A stretch of DNA of 64,000 bases from Winogradskyella luteola (GCF_019203985.1 NZ_JAGSPD010000004.1:240602-304601), one strand, 5' to 3'. Positions 36,707 to 45,850 are shown, counted from the first letter of the stretch. Notes: generated by a model from the sequence alone, not told the origin. A program made the numbers and translations.

Positions 36707-37231
36707 CTACAAATATAAATCAATCAGCCCCTCGGGAGTATTCATTTCAATAGTTTTATGTTCTCTGTCCACATGCACTATAAATTCGTCATTCATGGGG
36801 ATTAAGATTTCAGTTCCTTTCCGATCTACTTCAAATAGTGCTTGTGCTGTTGAATCGTTAATCGCCTTTATAATTCCCACTTCACCGAAAATAGTATCGC
36901 TTATAGTAAAACCTATCACTTCGTGATAATAAAATTTATTACCCTCTAGTTTCGGAAGCAATTCTAATGGAAGGTATAATTCCGTTTTAATCAGGGCATC
37001 TGCATCAGCTTCTGTATCTACATCTTCGAACTTTAAACGCAATAAATCAGATTTATGTAATTGAGAAGATTCGATAAAAAAGGGCACTAAATCACCTCTC
37101 AAATTTATAAATATAGCATCTAAATTATCATATAGATTAGGTTCGTCAGTGTCTAGCTTGGCTAAAAGCTCACCCTTAAAACTGTACTTCTTTACAATCT
37201 TCCCTAAATAAAAACAATCTTCTTTTTTCAT
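36707..37231 (-). CDS. rimM: Ribosome maturation factor RimM
   Basis: A 174-residue 16S rRNA processing factor with the RimM domain (LGKIVKKYSFKGELLAKLD) and PRC-barrel end (KFYYHEVIGFTI, EILIPMNDEFIVHVD). I chose ATG 37231 because the alternative ATG at 37249 falls inside a palindromic repeat. RimM binds the 30S head near S19. It follows rpsP, with a terminator between them, and is close to trmN6. Confidence 0.94.
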   Translation of the reverse strand: MKKEDCFYLGKIVKKYSFKGELLAKLDTDEPNLYDNLDAIFINLRGDLVPFFIESSQLHKSDLLRLKFEDVDTEADADALIKTELYLPLELLPKLEGNKFYYHEVIGFTISDTIFGEVGIIKAINDSTAQALFEVDRKGTEILIPMNDEFIVHVDREHKTIEMNTPEGLIDLYL

Positions 37232-37244
37232 GACAAATTTGTTC

Positions 37245-37270
37245 GTCATCCTGAACCTGTTTCAGGATCT
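37245..37270. repeat. Palindromic repeat (gtcatcctgaa...ttcaggatct)
   Basis: Inverted repeat, gtcatcctgaacctgtttca followed by ggatct, upstream of rimM. It supplies an in-frame ATG upstream of the likely native start. Confidence 0.75.
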
Positions 37271-37288
37271 TATTCTTTTTTTACAAAA

Positions 37289-37314
37289 AAACCCAGACAC
37301 GATGGTCTGGGTTT
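37289..37314 (-). terminator. Terminator after rpsP
   Basis: Stem aaacccagac/gtctgggttt with a T-run on the minus strand. It lies 22 bases after the rpsP stop and before rimM, so it may be partly read through. Confidence 0.85.
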
Positions 37315-37335
37315 AAAAGTATAAAAATAAACTTT

Positions 37336-37848
37336 TTATTCTTCTTCGCTAGAAGCTGTTGTTTCTTCGGTTGAAGCATCTTCTGCTACTTCTTCAGCAA
37401 CTGGTGCCGCTGCCGCAATACGCGCTTCGTTCACCGCTTTTTCAGCTTCAAGTGCTTTAGCTTTAGCGTCGGCATCAGCTTTAGATAAACCATCAGCTTT
37501 TGCTTGAACCTTAGCTGCTTTTTCTTCTAACCAAGCGTTAAATTTCTTTTCTGCCTCTTCTTCAGTTAGAGCTCCTTTTCTAACACCGACAGCTAAATGC
37601 TTTTTTAGCATCGCGCCTTTGTAAGATAAAATGGCTTTGGCAGTGTCAGTTGGTTGCGCACCATTTTGCAACCATTTTACAGCTCCGTCAACATCTAATT
37701 CGATAGTTGCAGGATTTGTGTTTGGATTGTAAGCACCTAGTTTTTCTAAGTATTTACCATCTCTTTTAGCGCGAGAATCCGCTGCTACGATCCAGTAGTA
37801 AGGTTTTCCTTTTTTACCGTGTCTTTGTAATCTAATTTTTACAGGCAT
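37336..37848 (-). CDS. rpsP: 30S ribosomal protein S16
   Basis: A 170-residue S16 with the conserved N-terminus MPVKIRLQRHGKKGKPYYWIV (read: KIRLQRHGKKGKPYYWIVAA) and LGAYNPNTNP. The core is about 85 residues; the rest is an Ala/Glu/Lys-rich C-terminal extension, a feature of Bacteroidota S16 proteins. A -7 box TATCTTTG on the minus strand (37932-37939) and a leader with two competing hairpins (37863-37895) lie upstream. Confidence 0.96.
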   Translation of the reverse strand: MPVKIRLQRHGKKGKPYYWIVAADSRAKRDGKYLEKLGAYNPNTNPATIELDVDGAVKWLQNGAQPTDTAKAILSYKGAMLKKHLAVGVRKGALTEEEAEKKFNAWLEEKAAKVQAKADGLSKADADAKAKALEAEKAVNEARIAAAAPVAEEVAEDASTEETTASSEEE

Positions 37849-37862
37849 AATAATTAATTAGT

Positions 37863-37939
37863 GAGGTTCTCGACCTCTGTTATTAATGAGAACCTGCCGA
37901 CATAACTAAACCTATGCCGCTCAGGCGGGCGCAAAGATA
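37863..37939 (-). promoter_or_regulatory. rpsP promoter and structured leader
   Basis: On the minus strand, TATCTTTG (37932-37939) matches the -7 box. Downstream in the leader, two hairpins compete: gaggt/acctc (37863-37877) and aggttctc/gagaacct (37864-37895) share one arm. The layout could allow switching, but no known ligand motif is recognised. Confidence 0.45.
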
Positions 37940-38098
37940 GTATATTTTTTTAATTTTCAGTACTTTCTCTCTTTTTAACTGAAAGAATTCCATTTTAACT
38001 AAAAGAAGTGGGTTCAATATGCTCGATAAAAAAAAATATTATACTTTTGGAACTCTTGTTTCGTTATATTTGGAACGGATAAAATTACCCTATATAAA

Positions 38099-39319
38099 AT
38101 GAAAAGATTATTCCTTATATCCTTCGTTTTCTTAACGCTGTTTAGTTGTGGCGACGAAGTTCAATTTAATACGCCAGCTTTTCAAGGCGATCGTGCTAAC
38201 CAACTTTGGCGTGCTAAATCATTTTCTGCCAGTATTGATGCTAATGGGTTTTTAACCATAACAGGAACCAATAATGTAGAAACCGTAAACCTTAGAGTGC
38301 CATCTGTGAGCGAAGGAACATATATACCAGGTGATGTTAACACTATTGAGGCAGAATATATCGATGGTTTCGGAACTGTATTTTCGACTAATAATAGACC
38401 AGACCCAAGTGTTTCCATTTATCCTGAATTGGGGGAAATTGTAATTGAAGAAATAGATGTAATAAATGGTAGATTCACAGGAACATTTAGATTTTTAGCC
38501 TTTGATGCTTCTGGTCTAAATTCCGTGGGCTATTCAAGAGGTATTTTCTTTAGAGTGCCTTTGGTTTCTGGTGCTATCCCGGCAAACCCTGTGACATGTA
38601 TAGATAAGGAGATAGAATCTGAAGTTGCGCTTATGGCTTACGAGGCAACCTTTGATCCTAGTTTAGATTTTATAGATATTGATATGTACGAGGCTGCTTG
38701 TAGCGCATACAACATTGCACTGAACGAGCAGCGTAATTTTTGTGGTGATGTAGATGGAGACATCCAAACTATGATTAGTGATCTTGAAGGTTGTCAATTC
38801 ACATGTGACCACGCAACAACCAATAGAGCAGAAGCTGAATCACAGTATAATGCAGCAACTATAGGGAATTACACTGAACTTTGTGCGCAATATCAATTCT
38901 ACCTACAACAACAAATAGATATTTGTGGTGATGAAGATGGAAGTATTCAAGCAGAACTAGATAGCCTAGATTGTGGAGATGCTGACGGTGATGGTATCCC
39001 TAATGTGTTCGAAAACTTTGATGGTGATCCTGATGGGAATTTAGAAGATCCTGGTGATGACTCGGATGGCGATGGTATTTTTAACTACTTAGATCCAGAT
39101 GATGATGGTGATGGTATTTTAACGCTATATGAGGCTAAAGATATGGATGGTAATCCAATTGATACAGATGGTGATGGTAATATGGATTATTTAGATAATG
39201 ATGATGATGGTGATGGAACACTGACTATTAACGAAAATGCAGATCCAAATGCAGATGGAAATCCTGATGATGCAGTAGATACTGATGGGGACGGAGTTCC
39301 AGATTATTTACAAGCATAG
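38099..39319 (+). CDS. Lipoprotein with thrombospondin type 3 calcium-binding repeats
   Basis: A 406-residue protein with a lipobox (VFLTLFSCGDE, Cys at residue 17). The first 155 residues after it resemble DUF6252-type lipoprotein domains (LWRAKSFSASIDANG, FRVPSVSEGTY-like strand pattern). The middle (about 165-290) has paired Cys residues. The last 110 residues are Asp/Gly-rich TSP3-type repeats (DGDGIPNVFE, DSDGDGIFNYLDP, DTDGDGVPDYL), which bind calcium and stiffen surface proteins. A surface-exposed role is inferred. Confidence 0.85.
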   Translation: MKRLFLISFVFLTLFSCGDEVQFNTPAFQGDRANQLWRAKSFSASIDANGFLTITGTNNVETVNLRVPSVSEGTYIPGDVNTIEAEYIDGFGTVFSTNNRPDPSVSIYPELGEIVIEEIDVINGRFTGTFRFLAFDASGLNSVGYSRGIFFRVPLVSGAIPANPVTCIDKEIESEVALMAYEATFDPSLDFIDIDMYEAACSAYNIALNEQRNFCGDVDGDIQTMISDLEGCQFTCDHATTNRAEAESQYNAATIGNYTELCAQYQFYLQQQIDICGDEDGSIQAELDSLDCGDADGDGIPNVFENFDGDPDGNLEDPGDDSDGDGIFNYLDPDDDGDGILTLYEAKDMDGNPIDTDGDGNMDYLDNDDDGDGTLTINENADPNADGNPDDAVDTDGDGVPDYLQA

Positions 39320-39341
39320 ATTAAAAAAACTACATTTTACG

Positions 39342-39374
39342 AAGGTGTTACTATAATTTAGTAGCGCCTTTTTT
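39342..39374 (+). terminator. Terminator after the TSP3 lipoprotein gene
   Basis: Stem aaggtgttac/gtagcgcctt with two G-U type pairs, followed by a T-run. Confidence 0.8.
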
Positions 39375-39514
39375 GTTAAGTGTTGTTAAATATTATTAAA
39401 CCTTGTTAAAATACTTGACTTATGCTCTCTTATTCCTTATGTTATGTAGTGTTGGGATGTTAAACAATGCGCATCTGAAAACAAAGTATTGAAAATTTAA
39501 AATGAATTAAGAAT

Positions 39515-39964
39515 ATGAAGTACGAAAAAGAAATTTCAAACAAGTTAAACGAATTAATCGAAAAAAACATCAACGCCAAAGACGGTTATGCAAGAGCTAT
39601 AGAGAAAGTTGATAATAGTGAAATAAAACGATTTTTTAAATCTAGAGCAGAGGAGCGAGCCGAATTTGTAAAAGAGTTAAGAAGTGAGGTTTGGAATAAT
39701 GGTGAAATCCCCGAAAATTCAGGTAATATTACTGGTGAACTACACAGAAATTGGATGTCATTAAAGTCACTGTTTTCTTCAAATGATGAAGAAGCTATGT
39801 TAAATGAAACCATAAGAGGCGAAAAGTCCAGTTTAGAGGAATACAACGAAATATTATCAAACACCACATTGCCGCTCAATATTTCAAATCTTCTTAGAAA
39901 GCAAAGAAATACCATTGAGGCAACTATCAAGGAAGCCGAAAATTACGAAGTAGTTATGTCCTAA
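39515..39964 (+). CDS. PA2169 family four-helix-bundle protein
   Basis: A 149-residue all-helical protein with the DUF2383/PA2169 pattern: LNELIEKNINAKDGYARA, FFKSRAEERAEFVKELR and ETIRGEKSSLEEYNEIL. It is ferritin-like and often induced by stress in relatives. No partner is adjacent. A terminator follows at 39991. Confidence 0.9.
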   Translation: MKYEKEISNKLNELIEKNINAKDGYARAIEKVDNSEIKRFFKSRAEERAEFVKELRSEVWNNGEIPENSGNITGELHRNWMSLKSLFSSNDEEAMLNETIRGEKSSLEEYNEILSNTTLPLNISNLLRKQRNTIEATIKEAENYEVVMS

Positions 39965-39990
39965 TTACATTGTCAACATAAATTATATAG

Positions 39991-40013
39991 CCACGCGAAA
40001 GCGTGGTTTTTTG
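39991..40013 (+). terminator. Terminator after the PA2169 family gene
   Basis: Perfect stem ccacgc-gaaa-gcgtgg with a GAAA tetraloop and a T-run. Confidence 0.92.
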
Positions 40014-40179
40014 TTTACAACTGTTTATAAGTTCATTTTTTAAAAGTGCAAATTCTACGTAATTTTATAAGCTAACTTTTTATTAATTACAACTGTCATT
40101 TCGATTACGCTCAATGCAACAGTTCAGATTATAATAACACTATTTTTTCCTCTTTTGGGAATTTAAAAAGGGCTTTTTT

Positions 40180-43100
40180 ATGTACTTAATTTTCGATACA
40201 GAAACTACAGGTTTACCAAAACGCTGGGACGCACCAATTACTGATACTGATAACTGGCCAAGAGCCATACAGATCGCATGGCAATTACACGATGCCATGG
40301 GTAATTGTATTGAGCATCAAGATTATTTAATCAAGCCAAAAGGTTTTAATATTCCTTATGATGCGGAAAAGATTCATGGAATTTCAACAGAATTAGCTCA
40401 AGAACAAGGTGTGCCATTAGAAGAAGTTTTGGAAAAGTTCAATATAGCATTATCTAAAACTAAATTTGTTGTTGGACAAAATGTAAAGTTCGATTTAAAT
40501 ATAATGGGAGCGGAATTTGTTAGAGGAGATATTGCAAATCCACTTCAAGAATTACCGGTTTTAGATACCTGTACAGAACACACCGCAAGTTTATGCCAGA
40601 TACCAGGAGGTAGAGGAGGTAAATTTAAGTTACCAACCTTAACAGAACTTCATCAATATTTGTTTAATCAACCCTTTGCTGAAGCACATAATGCAACTGC
40701 GGATGTAGAGGCAACTACACGTTGTTTTTTAGAATTAATTAGAAAAGAACAATATACAGTTGAACAGCTTGATGTTCAGCCAGATTATTTTCAAAAGTTT
40801 TCAGAAGAAAACCCCGATACGATACAGCTTATTGGGTTAAAGCATATTAATCTTAAGCGCGAAAGTGCCAAGATTAACGAGCGACTTCAAAAGGAACAAA
40901 CAGACGCTGTTCCGACAGAAACAAACAAAGAAGTTGCTGCACAATTAGTCGAGGTTGATTTTGTTCATCTGCACAACCATTCTCAATTTTCAATACTTCA
41001 ATCTACAATCAGCATTAAAGATTTGGTTGCTGTTGCAGCCAAAGAAAATATGCCAGCGGTTGCGCTTACAGATCATGGGAATATGATGGGAGCGTTTCAC
41101 TTTGTGAGTGCGGTTTCCAATCACAATAAAGCTGTAAAAGCACAACATACTCAAGCTGAAGAAACCGGTGAAGCGAAGAAAGGAAAATTGATAAAGCCTA
41201 TTATTGGTTGTGAGTTTTTTGTTTGTGAAAACCATGAAGATAAAAACCGAAAAGATAACGGTTACCAAATCGTTCTTTTGGCAAAAAATAAGAAAGGGTA
41301 TCACAATTTGGCGAAGTTATCATCAGCGGCCTTCACGGATGGATTTTATTACGTGCCAAGAATCGATAAAAAGTTAATAGAACAATACAAAGAAAACCTT
41401 ATCTGCTTAACAGGAAATCTTTATGGTGAAGTTCCCAGCAAGGTTCTTAATATTGGCGAAAACCAAGCTGAAGAAGCTTTGCTATGGTGGAAAGATACCT
41501 TTGGGGATGATTTGTATATCGAATTAATGCGCCACAATCAAGAGGATGAAAATCGTGTCAACCAAGTATTGATTCAGTTTGCCAAAAAGCATAATGTAAA
41601 GTTAGTGGCGACAAATAACACCTATTACGTTGAGCAAGAAAATGCTAATGCACATGATATTTTACTTTGTGTAAAAGATGGTGAAAAACAGGCCACTCCA
41701 ATTGGCCGTGGTCGCGGTTACCGTTATGGTTTGCCAAACCAAGAGTACTACTTTAAGTCTTCCGAAGAAATGAAGGCCTTATTTAGAGATATTCCTGAAG
41801 CTATAGTAAACATTCAAGAAGTGGTCGATAAGATTGAACCTTTTGAATTAGCCCGAGATGTTTTATTGCCAGCTTTTGATATTCCTAATGAATTTAAGCA
41901 TGAAGATGATGAAGTCGATGGAGGAAAACGCGGTGAGAATGCCTATCTAAAACACCTTACTTACAAAGGTGCCAAAAAGCGTTATGGAGAGATTACACCA
42001 GAAATCAAAGAGCGTCTCGATTTTGAATTGAGTGTTATCGAGAACACAGGTTATCCAGGATATTTTTTAATTGTTGAAGATTTCATTCGCGAGGCACGAA
42101 ACATGGATGTCTCTGTTGGGCCGGGTCGCGGTTCTGCGGCTGGTTCAGTAGTAGCATATTGCCTTTGGATTACCAACATAGATCCTATTAAGTACGACTT
42201 ACTTTTTGAGCGTTTCTTAAATCCAGATCGTGTGAGTATGCCAGATATTGATATCGATTTTGATGATGAAGGTCGTGGCCGTGTTATGCAGTACGTTATT
42301 GATAAATACGGGGCCAATCAAGTAGCGCAAATTATCACTTATGGTACTATGGCGGCCAAATCTTCAATTCGTGATACAGCTCGTGTTTTAGATTTATCTC
42401 TCAGTGAAGCGGATCGTATTTCGAAGTTAATTCCGACAATGTCTAAACTCGGAAAGATATTTGGGCTCTCAGAAAAAGACTTAGCGAAGAAGTTTAGAGC
42501 TGAAGATTTAGAGAAAGTCAACGAGCTTTTAAATATTTCTGATGGTGAAGATCTACAAGCCGAAACCGTAAACCAAGCAAGGGTCTTGGAAGGTTCAGTA
42601 CGTAATACTGGTATTCATGCCTGTGGTGTCATCATCACACCGGGAGATATTACCAATTATGTGCCTGTAGCAGTTGCAAAAGATTCCGATTTATATGTCA
42701 CACAATTTGATAATTCAGTTGTCGAAAGTGCAGGATTGTTAAAGATGGACTTTTTAGGTTTAAAGACTTTAACTTTAATAAAAGATACAGTTAAAATCGT
42801 AAAAGCAAAGCATGGTATTGAATTGGACCCCGAAAACTTTCCATTAGATGATGAAGAAACCTATGCGTTGTTCCAGAGAGGTGAAACGGTTGGCATATTC
42901 CAATACGAATCGCCTGGAATGCAAAAGCATATGAAGCATTTAAAGCCCACGGTTTTTGACGATTTAATTGCCATGAACGCATTGTATCGTCCTGGACCAA
43001 TGGAATATATCCCAAGCTTTATTAATCGTAAGCATGGTAAGGAAGAGATCATTTATGATTTACCAGAAATGGAAGAGTATCTCAAGGAAACTTACGGGAT

Positions 43101-44565
43101 TACAGTGTATCAAGAGCAAGTGATGCTTCTGTCGCAAAAATTGGCAGATTTCACCAAAGGTGAAGCAGATGTTTTGCGTAAGGCAATGGGTAAGAAGCAG
43201 AAAGCCGTTTTGGATAAGATGAAACCAAAATTCATTGAGCAAGCTGCTGCAAAAGGTATGGACAAAGATAAACTTGAAAAGATTTGGAAAGATTGGGAAG
43301 CTTTTGCGAGTTATGCCTTTAATAAATCCCATTCAACATGTTATGCATGGATAGCCTATCAAACGGCTTATTTAAAAGCACATTATCCAGCAGAATATAT
43401 GGCTGCTGTACTTTCTAATAATATGAACGACATTAAGTCCGTCACCTTCTTTATGGAAGAGTGTAAGCGTATGCGTTTACCTGTACTTGGGCCAAGTGTC
43501 AATGAAAGTTACTATAAGTTTTCGGTAAATAAAGATAATGCTGTTCGTTTCGGAATGGGTGCGATAAAAGGTGTGGGGCATGGAGCCGTAAAAACTATTG
43601 TTGAAAACCGAAAAGAAGATGGAAACTATAAATCCATTTTCGATTTGGCTAAGCGTATCGACTTACGTGCAGCCAATAAAAAAGCCTTTGAAGGTTTAGC
43701 AAACGCAGGTGGTTTCGATTGTTTTGAAGATACACACAGAGCGCAGTATTTTGCCCACTATGGTGACGGTATTACGTTTTTAGAAAAAGCAGTAAAATAT
43801 GGTGCTAAGCATCAAGAAAATGAAAATTCGGCGCAAGTAAGTTTGTTTGGTGAAGCTAGTGGAGTCCAGATAGCAGAGCCTCAAGTACCTCCTTGTGAAG
43901 ATTGGGGGACCATGGAAAAACTCTCTAGAGAGAAGGAAGTGGTTGGTATTTATATCTCGGGCCATCCGCTAGATGATTTTAAAATTGAAATGAAAACCTT
44001 CTGTAACGGAACGATTTCTGTGTTCAATGATTTAGAATCTATTGTAAATCGAGAGGTCACTTTTGGAGGAGTCGTTACCGATGTACAACACCGCGTTAGT
44101 AAGCAAGGGAAGGGTTGGGCATTATTCACTGTCGAAGATTATACGGACAGTTATGAGTTTAGAATATTTGGAGAAGACTATCTAAAGTTTAGGCACTTCT
44201 TTGTAATTAATTCGTTTGTATATGTAAGAGCATTTATAAAAGAAGGTTGGGTAAATAGAGATACAGGTAAAAAAGGCGACCCAAGAATTCAGTTTAATAG
44301 TTTTCAGTTACTGCACGATGTTATGGATACGTATGCGAAGAAGTTATCCATTCAATTAAATATTGAAGATTTAGAAGAGGATAAAATTTTGAATCTTCAA
44401 GATTTATTTAGAATGCACGATGGAAATAATACGCTTAACTTTTTAGTGTACGATAACGCTGAAAAATTGAAACTGACCATGCCAAGTAGGAAGCAAAAAG
44501 TGAAGATTTCTCAAGAACTTTTAAATGAGTTAGAAGAACAAGATGTAATGTACAAGTTGAATTAA
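40180..44565 (+). CDS. dnaE: DNA polymerase III alpha subunit with N-terminal exonuclease
   Basis: A 1,461-residue replicative polymerase. Residues 1-185 are a DEDDh-type 3'-5' exonuclease (IFDTETTGLPK at the start), the proofreading activity that is DnaQ in E. coli. The PHP domain begins near residue 258 (HLHNHSQFSILQS). The catalytic motif SMPDIDIDFDDEGRGRV is at about 686-700, followed by helix-hairpin-helix and OB-fold regions (EDYTDSYEFRIFG). The exonuclease fusion is common in Bacteroidota. It is a single gene with no partner genes nearby. Confidence 0.97.
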   Translation: MYLIFDTETTGLPKRWDAPITDTDNWPRAIQIAWQLHDAMGNCIEHQDYLIKPKGFNIPYDAEKIHGISTELAQEQGVPLEEVLEKFNIALSKTKFVVGQNVKFDLNIMGAEFVRGDIANPLQELPVLDTCTEHTASLCQIPGGRGGKFKLPTLTELHQYLFNQPFAEAHNATADVEATTRCFLELIRKEQYTVEQLDVQPDYFQKFSEENPDTIQLIGLKHINLKRESAKINERLQKEQTDAVPTETNKEVAAQLVEVDFVHLHNHSQFSILQSTISIKDLVAVAAKENMPAVALTDHGNMMGAFHFVSAVSNHNKAVKAQHTQAEETGEAKKGKLIKPIIGCEFFVCENHEDKNRKDNGYQIVLLAKNKKGYHNLAKLSSAAFTDGFYYVPRIDKKLIEQYKENLICLTGNLYGEVPSKVLNIGENQAEEALLWWKDTFGDDLYIELMRHNQEDENRVNQVLIQFAKKHNVKLVATNNTYYVEQENANAHDILLCVKDGEKQATPIGRGRGYRYGLPNQEYYFKSSEEMKALFRDIPEAIVNIQEVVDKIEPFELARDVLLPAFDIPNEFKHEDDEVDGGKRGENAYLKHLTYKGAKKRYGEITPEIKERLDFELSVIENTGYPGYFLIVEDFIREARNMDVSVGPGRGSAAGSVVAYCLWITNIDPIKYDLLFERFLNPDRVSMPDIDIDFDDEGRGRVMQYVIDKYGANQVAQIITYGTMAAKSSIRDTARVLDLSLSEADRISKLIPTMSKLGKIFGLSEKDLAKKFRAEDLEKVNELLNISDGEDLQAETVNQARVLEGSVRNTGIHACGVIITPGDITNYVPVAVAKDSDLYVTQFDNSVVESAGLLKMDFLGLKTLTLIKDTVKIVKAKHGIELDPENFPLDDEETYALFQRGETVGIFQYESPGMQKHMKHLKPTVFDDLIAMNALYRPGPMEYIPSFINRKHGKEEIIYDLPEMEEYLKETYGITVYQEQVMLLSQKLADFTKGEADVLRKAMGKKQKAVLDKMKPKFIEQAAAKGMDKDKLEKIWKDWEAFASYAFNKSHSTCYAWIAYQTAYLKAHYPAEYMAAVLSNNMNDIKSVTFFMEECKRMRLPVLGPSVNESYYKFSVNKDNAVRFGMGAIKGVGHGAVKTIVENRKEDGNYKSIFDLAKRIDLRAANKKAFEGLANAGGFDCFEDTHRAQYFAHYGDGITFLEKAVKYGAKHQENENSAQVSLFGEASGVQIAEPQVPPCEDWGTMEKLSREKEVVGIYISGHPLDDFKIEMKTFCNGTISVFNDLESIVNREVTFGGVVTDVQHRVSKQGKGWALFTVEDYTDSYEFRIFGEDYLKFRHFFVINSFVYVRAFIKEGWVNRDTGKKGDPRIQFNSFQLLHDVMDTYAKKLSIQLNIEDLEEDKILNLQDLFRMHDGNNTLNFLVYDNAEKLKLTMPSRKQKVKISQELLNELEEQDVMYKLN

Positions 44566-44812
44566 AAAACCATTGTGCATTTTAAGTAGAAAACCTGATT
44601 ACACTTTAGTTTGAATAATTTGAGGCATTAAATATTTATCAAGAATAATTTCATCAGTAAGAATCATAATTACTGATACTCAACTGAGTAAACAAGAAGT
44701 ATGAATTTTTCTTATTTCAATCGAAAATCCGTTCAAAATGATGAATTTTATCAAAAAGCACTTTGGATTAATGATTTAATCACATATTGTTTCTAAATCT
44801 GGAAGCCTAAAT

Positions 44813-45133
44813 TTATTTACTATCCAAATAACCACCCAACTTATCTAAAGAATCATCCCAAAATTGCGAATAGAATTGCATCCATTTATTCACTTCTTTT
44901 AAAGGTTTTGGGTCTGCGTAGCAAAACCGATTTCTACCTTCTTCTTGCATTTGTACCAAGCCAGCATCATTTAATATTTTAATATGCTTAGTTACTCCTT
45001 GTCGGCTCATGTCGAACTGATTAGAAATCTGTGTTATGGACAATGCTGAGGTAGCCAATACTAAGGCGTGAAAAATTTCACGCCTTGTAGGATCTGCAAT
45101 GGCTTTAAATAGCTTATTAATATTATCCTGCAT
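44813..45133 (-). CDS. ArsR-family transcriptional repressor
   Basis: A 106-residue winged-helix protein with the ArsR pattern DPTRREIFHALVLATSALSI and HTH QFDMSRQGVTKHIKIL, DAGLVQMQEEGRNRFCYAD. It lacks the metal-binding CxC of ArsR/SmtB sensors, so it is probably one of the non-metal members that pair with SRPBCC proteins. It overlaps that gene's end by 11 bases. Two palindromes upstream of the operon are likely its operators. Confidence 0.94.
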   Translation of the reverse strand: MQDNINKLFKAIADPTRREIFHALVLATSALSITQISNQFDMSRQGVTKHIKILNDAGLVQMQEEGRNRFCYADPKPLKEVNKWMQFYSQFWDDSLDKLGGYLDSK

Positions 45134-45554
45134 TAACTTCTTCTTTTAAATAGTCTATGAGTAAGTTAATACAATTGTCCCAGCCACCATTAAAGCTATT
45201 AAACATTTCTATAGCAGTTTCACCGGAATAATTTTCAATACCAGAGTGTTCCAAATATAATTTTGTGCCGTTTTCTACGGTTTCCAATTTCCACGAAACG
45301 GTTGTTTCTACTTTAGTGTCTGCTACAATCCAAGTATAAACTAATAGATATGGATTAGCTTCCTTTATGGTTCCACTTATGGTAGTGCATCCTTTTTCAT
45401 TGGGCTCAGATGTGAAAACATAGCGATATCCTTTTTCTGCTTTAAAATCAGCTTGAATAAACCATGCTGAGATTTCTTCGGCCTTAGTAATTGCATTCCA
45501 GACTTGATCTATGGAATGATGAAATACTTTTTCTTTTGTGATTGTTTTTGTCAT
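45123..45554 (-). CDS. SRPBCC (AHSA1-like) domain protein
   Basis: A 143-residue protein with the START/Bet v1-like fold: VFHHSIDQVWNAITKAEEISAWF and the closing helix GGWDNCINLLIDYLKEE. I chose ATG 45554 over a longer start. ArsR-SRPBCC pairs are widespread; the SRPBCC partner binds an unknown hydrophobic ligand. Its gene comes first in the operon, with ArsR downstream. Confidence 0.93.
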   Translation of the reverse strand: MTKTITKEKVFHHSIDQVWNAITKAEEISAWFIQADFKAEKGYRYVFTSEPNEKGCTTISGTIKEANPYLLVYTWIVADTKVETTVSWKLETVENGTKLYLEHSGIENYSGETAIEMFNSFNGGWDNCINLLIDYLKEEVNAG

Positions 45555-45580
45555 AATGTTCGATTTAGATCTATTAATAC

Positions 45581-45596
45581 GCAACTATATGGTTGC
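45581..45596. promoter_or_regulatory. Candidate ArsR operator 1
   Basis: The palindrome gcaactatatggttgc sits just upstream of the operon start; it shares gcaact/gttgc arms with a second palindrome exactly 42 bases away (centre to centre, four helical turns). Confidence 0.6.
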
Positions 45597-45622
45597 TAAA
45601 TTATAGAAAATAAATTTAATAA

Positions 45623-45638
45623 GCAACTAAAAAGTTGC
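45623..45638. promoter_or_regulatory. Candidate ArsR operator 2
   Basis: Perfect palindrome gcaactaaaaagttgc, the better match of the pair upstream of the SRPBCC-ArsR operon. Confidence 0.6.
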
Positions 45639-45775
45639 ATAATTAGTTTTAAGTTGCGCAAAGGATGGAACGGTTTGTCTGAGCTCCTCGAAGAGAGCGA
45701 GTAGTGACAGCCTGGTTTATGCACCCAAATATCTATTATATTGTCAGTCAATAATGTCATAATCAAATCAAATAC

Positions 45776-45803
45776 TGCCAATGTAAGGTTTGGCATTTTT
45801 TTT
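45776..45803 (+). terminator. Terminator-like hairpin upstream of trxA
   Basis: Stem tgccaa/ttggca followed by eight Ts on the plus strand, but no plus-strand gene precedes it. It could end a small RNA from the 45655-45775 block. It lies just before the trxA -7 box TAATTTTG (45807-45814). Confidence 0.55.
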
Positions 45804-45850
45804 GACTAATTTTGTGTAATTAAAGTAGAATACAATTAAAAATAAATATT

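Noticed and set aside
42051..42317. Antisense frames within dnaE
   Set aside because: The plus-strand frame is a full DnaE with catalytic motifs; the antisense frames have no homology.
44702..44796. A 31-codon plus-strand open frame (MNFSYFNRKSV...)
   Set aside because: Too short, no homology that I recognise, no promoter box, and it sits in an AT-rich gap before a convergent gene.
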